From: Candidatus Krumholzibacteriota bacterium
GTDB lineage: Bacteria > Krumholzibacteriota > Krumholzibacteriia > Krumholzibacteriales > WJIX01
Assembly: GCA_034520215.1 (NCBI GenBank)
Contig: JAXHNR010000002.1
Location: forward strand, 204,060 to 268,059
DNA length: 64,000 bases
Reading direction: 5' to 3'
The translations under genes and the position numbers were made by a program. Below are positions 61,685 to 64,000 of this stretch, piece by piece. How positions within the stretch are numbered: position 1 is the first letter of the stretch; each line of letters begins with the position of its first letter. The notes under the pieces were generated by a model. It ran no database searches. It worked only from the letters and a program-made list of their open reading frames with translations, and was not told the origin of the DNA.

Positions 61685-61931
61685 ATTTTACGCGTCTGTG
61701 TCCGCGACATCATTCTTTCGCCCATTTATATTTTCTTGTCTACTTCACTTGAAGCGGGCCGGAAGATTTACCGTAAGCATAGAGTAAAAACCCAAACCCC
61801 TTATAATGGTGCACAGTTAACTCACCGCATATCTCTGTTAAAAAACGACATTTAGATACACTAATCCTGATAAGTGGTGTAGCATGATTCAGAGTGGAGT
61901 AAGAATTGGAAGAACGAAGGGGCTGATAATT

Positions 61932-63050
61932 ATGGAAGATGAAAAATTCAGGCCTGTTTTTGACGGACATTGCGATACTGCCACAAGAATAGCCGCCGAC
62001 ACAGATTTCGATATTGGAAAAAGACACACAGACGGCCATATCGATATTCCGCGTATGAAAGAGGGCGGGCTCAACGTCCAGATATTCGCGATTCATACAG
62101 ACCCCGATTATCCGGAGGAGTTGTGGGAAGAGAAAACGTTCAGGTCTATAGAGATCTTCAAAAGAGCTGTTGAAGCTAACAGCGAAGAGATCAAGACCGC
62201 TCTGCGGGGAAGTGATATAGCGAGGGTTGTTGGCGGGGGGAGGATCGCGGCGGTGATCGGTGTTGAGGGTGGACATGTTGTTTCATCACTTGACGCGCTG
62301 GAGAGATTGTACGAAGAGGGTGTGCGGTGTTTGACGATAACCTGGAAAAACACCAACACTATAGCGGATTCCTCGGAGGACAGAGAGAGGTGGGGCGGAT
62401 TGAGCGGGTTCGGGGGTGAAATTATAGAGAGAATGGATAGACTCGGAATGATAATAGATTGCTCTCACGCTTCCCGCGGCGCTTTTTTTGATGTGCTGGA
62501 GCATTCTGCCAATCCGGTTATACTTTCACATTCCTGTATGAGCGCGCTCTGCGATATTCCGAGAAACGCGGACGACAGCCAGCTTTTAGCCCTAGCTGAA
62601 AACGGCGGTGTTGTTTGTGTTAATTATTTCCCCGCTTTTTTAGAAGAAAAGAGCCACAGGGATATCATGAAAATATGGAGTGTTTACAGAAATAAAAAGA
62701 GTATTCTTTCCCGCCGATACGGGGGAGATCCAGGTAGAGCGAGCAATGAATTGCGTTGGGACGCCATTAGAAAACTGCGGAAACTGACTATGCCCGGGCT
62801 TTCTCTGGTCGCTGATCATATCGACCACGCGGCCGGTGTCGCGGGAGTAGATCATGTCGGCATTGGATCTGATTTTGACGGAATTCCCCTTACTCCGTCC
62901 GGGCTCGACGACGTTTCCTTCCTGCCTGACCTTAGAGATGAACTCGTAAAAAGGGGTTATTCAGCCGGTGATATTGGAAAGATTATGGGCGGCAATTTGT
63001 TCAGGGTTACAAGCACGGTATGCGGCTCAGCTCGGTCAAAACCGTCATGA
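61932..63050 (+). CDS. Membrane dipeptidase (peptidase M19, renal-dipeptidase family)
   Basis: 372 aa from an ATG at 61932 (AAGGGG upstream, spacing a little long); an ATG at 61884 is possible. Zinc ligands visible: DGHCD (His-x-Asp, about 12-16), the bridging Glu in IGVEGGH (about 114), and later His in VILSHSCMSALCDIPRN. GIGSDFDG supplies the catalytic Asp (about 316). It is an amidohydrolase-fold enzyme that cleaves dipeptides, including those with D-residues. No signal peptide is evident, so it is probably cytoplasmic. Ends 86 bp from the convergent transketolase gene. Confidence 0.93.
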   Translation: MEDEKFRPVFDGHCDTATRIAADTDFDIGKRHTDGHIDIPRMKEGGLNVQIFAIHTDPDYPEELWEEKTFRSIEIFKRAVEANSEEIKTALRGSDIARVVGGGRIAAVIGVEGGHVVSSLDALERLYEEGVRCLTITWKNTNTIADSSEDRERWGGLSGFGGEIIERMDRLGMIIDCSHASRGAFFDVLEHSANPVILSHSCMSALCDIPRNADDSQLLALAENGGVVCVNYFPAFLEEKSHRDIMKIWSVYRNKKSILSRRYGGDPGRASNELRWDAIRKLRKLTMPGLSLVADHIDHAAGVAGVDHVGIGSDFDGIPLTPSGLDDVSFLPDLRDELVKRGYSAGDIGKIMGGNLFRVTSTVCGSARSKPS

Positions 63051-63088
63051 TCAGTTGAATCAAGATGCTTTCTAACGAGGAAAATGAA

Positions 63089-63119
63089 GCGGCGGGAATA
63101 TTTAAGAGTTTCCCGCCGC
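63089..63119 (-). terminator. Hairpin between convergent M19 and transketolase genes
   Basis: 10-bp perfect stem GCGGCGGGAA / TTCCCGCCGC with an 11-base loop. On the minus strand it is followed by TTCATTTTCC, so it best serves the transketolase-like gene, and it may also stop the M19 transcript. Confidence 0.6.
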
Positions 63120-63136
63120 CGGTAATCTCAATGGAT

Positions 63137-64000
63137 TTATCTGTTTTTCATCCAGCCGGCATATTCTTTGATTGCTTTCCACTGTCCTTCAGGGTCAAGG
63201 TTGGCTTCTTCAAAGACCTTATCGGCCTTTCCGCTTCCCAGATAATGTCCTTGTTTGAAAGCGTGGATGCTGTGGTTTCTGCCATCACGTGATGTAACCC
63301 AGCGGTATAATGTAGGCAGAGTAAACCCCGTTATACCCATTGCTTCTCCCGCGAGTTTGTCAGGATAAATTTCCGACTGTTCTTTTTCGGAAAGTCTTGA
63401 AAAAAGCTCCGCGCTGCTCACGTAGAAAACATTCATGTTAAGCCCGGCTTCAACTATTCTGGGCAGAACGCCGTTTACAAAGGTGTTCGTGATTCCGCTG
63501 CCCTGGAGAACCAGTGTGCCGTGATAGGGTTCTTTTGAGGGATCCGCTTTTCTCATAGCGTAAACTCCCTTCACCGCGGCTGTGACAGGCGGCAGATTAA
63601 GAGCTTTTCTGTCTATGATTTTCTCCTTCGGGCGTGTCACGAATGGAGCCAGAATAGCCGGGCGTTTCTTAAGGGCGGCGACAACCATGGGATACATTTC
63701 GTTTGGGTCCCAGGGGGTCAGCGTGATCATAACGTCGCGGGGGAAGTTTTCCTGAATTTCCTGCAGGCATTGAGGGTCGGCGTGCGTTGGTCCGTCCTCG
63801 CCGGTTTTCAGCCCGGCGTGCGCGTTTATAATCATAAAGGTGTTATACGGAAGGTCCAAGTAAGCCTTCTTTGCCTGCTGTCCGATTCCATGCAGTCTGG
63901 CCGTTATATGCTCAAGCGATGTAATAAAAGCGCCGTAGGAAGATCCCGCGCCGATCGCCTTACCGTAAGTGGATATTCCGGCCATAAGCCCGCCCATACA
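63137..64000 (-). CDS. Transketolase-like protein, C-terminal part (runs off the window)
   Basis: At least 288 codons, minus strand, with the 5' part beyond position 64000. IINAHAGLKTGEDGPTHADPQCLQEIQ is the conserved pyrimidine-binding (PYR) domain segment of transketolase, with the His of THAD. Preceding text (GGLMAGISTYGKAIGAGSSYGAFITSLEHI) and the C-terminal domain (VLQGSGITNTFVNGVLPRIVEAGLNMNVFYVSS..., WVTSRDGRNHSIHAFKQGHYLGSG) fit a TPP enzyme of the transketolase family. It would work in the pentose phosphate pathway. The TPP-binding domain is not visible, so the function is by family only; an ATG at 63997 is not taken as the real start. Confidence 0.85.
   Translation of the reverse strand, partial: CMGGLMAGISTYGKAIGAGSSYGAFITSLEHITARLHGIGQQAKKAYLDLPYNTFMIINAHAGLKTGEDGPTHADPQCLQEIQENFPRDVMITLTPWDPNEMYPMVVAALKKRPAILAPFVTRPKEKIIDRKALNLPPVTAAVKGVYAMRKADPSKEPYHGTLVLQGSGITNTFVNGVLPRIVEAGLNMNVFYVSSAELFSRLSEKEQSEIYPDKLAGEAMGITGFTLPTLYRWVTSRDGRNHSIHAFKQGHYLGSGKADKVFEEANLDPEGQWKAIKEYAGWMKNR

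Noticed and set aside
1-64000. tRNA, rRNA, CRISPR, transposase or prophage genes
   Set aside because: The intergenic stretches were read on both strands and no tRNA arms, regular spaced repeats or phage/IS protein motifs were seen. Covariance-model searches could not be run.

Overview
The window looks like a chromosomal contig of a Gram-negative bacterium of the Fibrobacteres-Chlorobi-Bacteroidetes (FCB) superphylum or a neighbouring candidate phylum. The reasons are a secreted protease with a type IX-secretion/FlgD-like C-terminal domain (NYPNPFN motif), many large DUF11/SdrD-type surface proteins, an outer-membrane-type M1 peptidase, lipoboxes, and a Wzx/Wzy/Wzz polysaccharide locus. Base composition is moderate, apart from a visibly AT-rich patch at about 10.3-12.7 kb. 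Starts often use TTG or GTG behind a good Shine-Dalgarno sequence. I see no tRNA, rRNA, CRISPR array, transposase or phage gene. Most of the window is ordinary housekeeping plus envelope genes.

Layout: 0-2 kb, end of a citrate lyase operon (citE end, citF). 2-8.5 kb, proteolysis block: an M1 metallopeptidase fused to an outer-membrane barrel (minus), divergent from a tandem M16 pair (active plus zinc-less lipoprotein partner). 8.5-10.3 kb, glutamine-dependent NAD synthetase. 10.5-19.6 kb, surface polysaccharide locus in two divergent arms: GT4, TupA-type ATP-grasp, Wzy-like, Wzz-like (minus); Wzx, methyltransferase, GT-B (plus); then a GT2 (minus). 19.8-21.5 kb, dapA-dapB. 21.7-22.4 kb, ArsR regulator plus thioredoxin. 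22.6-25.7 kb, ArnT/PMT-type glycosyltransferase and a metallo-beta-lactamase-fold lipoprotein that has lost most metal ligands. 25.7-29.5 kb, archaeal-type phosphoglycerate mutase, MFS transporter, CMD-family protein. 29.8-33.4 kb, HlyD/MacA adaptor plus two MacB-type permeases without an ATPase. 33.4-38.7 kb, orphan ParB-like protein, beta-propeller-like lipoprotein, rhodanese plus MauE/DoxX pair, acyl-CoA synthetase. 39.4-41.6 kb, membrane GAF protein and phosphofructokinase. 42.2-55.3 kb, a four-gene cluster of DUF11/SdrD surface proteins, one of them with a large outer-membrane barrel. 55.3-60 kb, DegT-type aminotransferase and C1 peptidase/beta-helix protein. 60.6-64 kb, NifU-like protein, orphan prepilin, M19 dipeptidase, and a transketolase running off the end.

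The most interesting parts are: (1) the M1 peptidase joined to a C-terminal region with Omp85-like features (LRGY motif, final Phe), an arrangement reminiscent of patatin-Omp85 fusions; (2) the 13-kb DUF11 cluster, preceded by a textbook sigma-54 (-24/-12) promoter, with weaker sigma-54-like sites before the GAF, prepilin and C1-peptidase genes, which suggests a shared surface regulon; (3) a dispersed non-coding repeat with 23-bp perfect inverted ends, whose core lies in opposite orientation in the two copies; (4) a metallo-beta-lactamase-fold protein with four metal ligands replaced. All functional statements come from reading motifs by eye; no database search was run.
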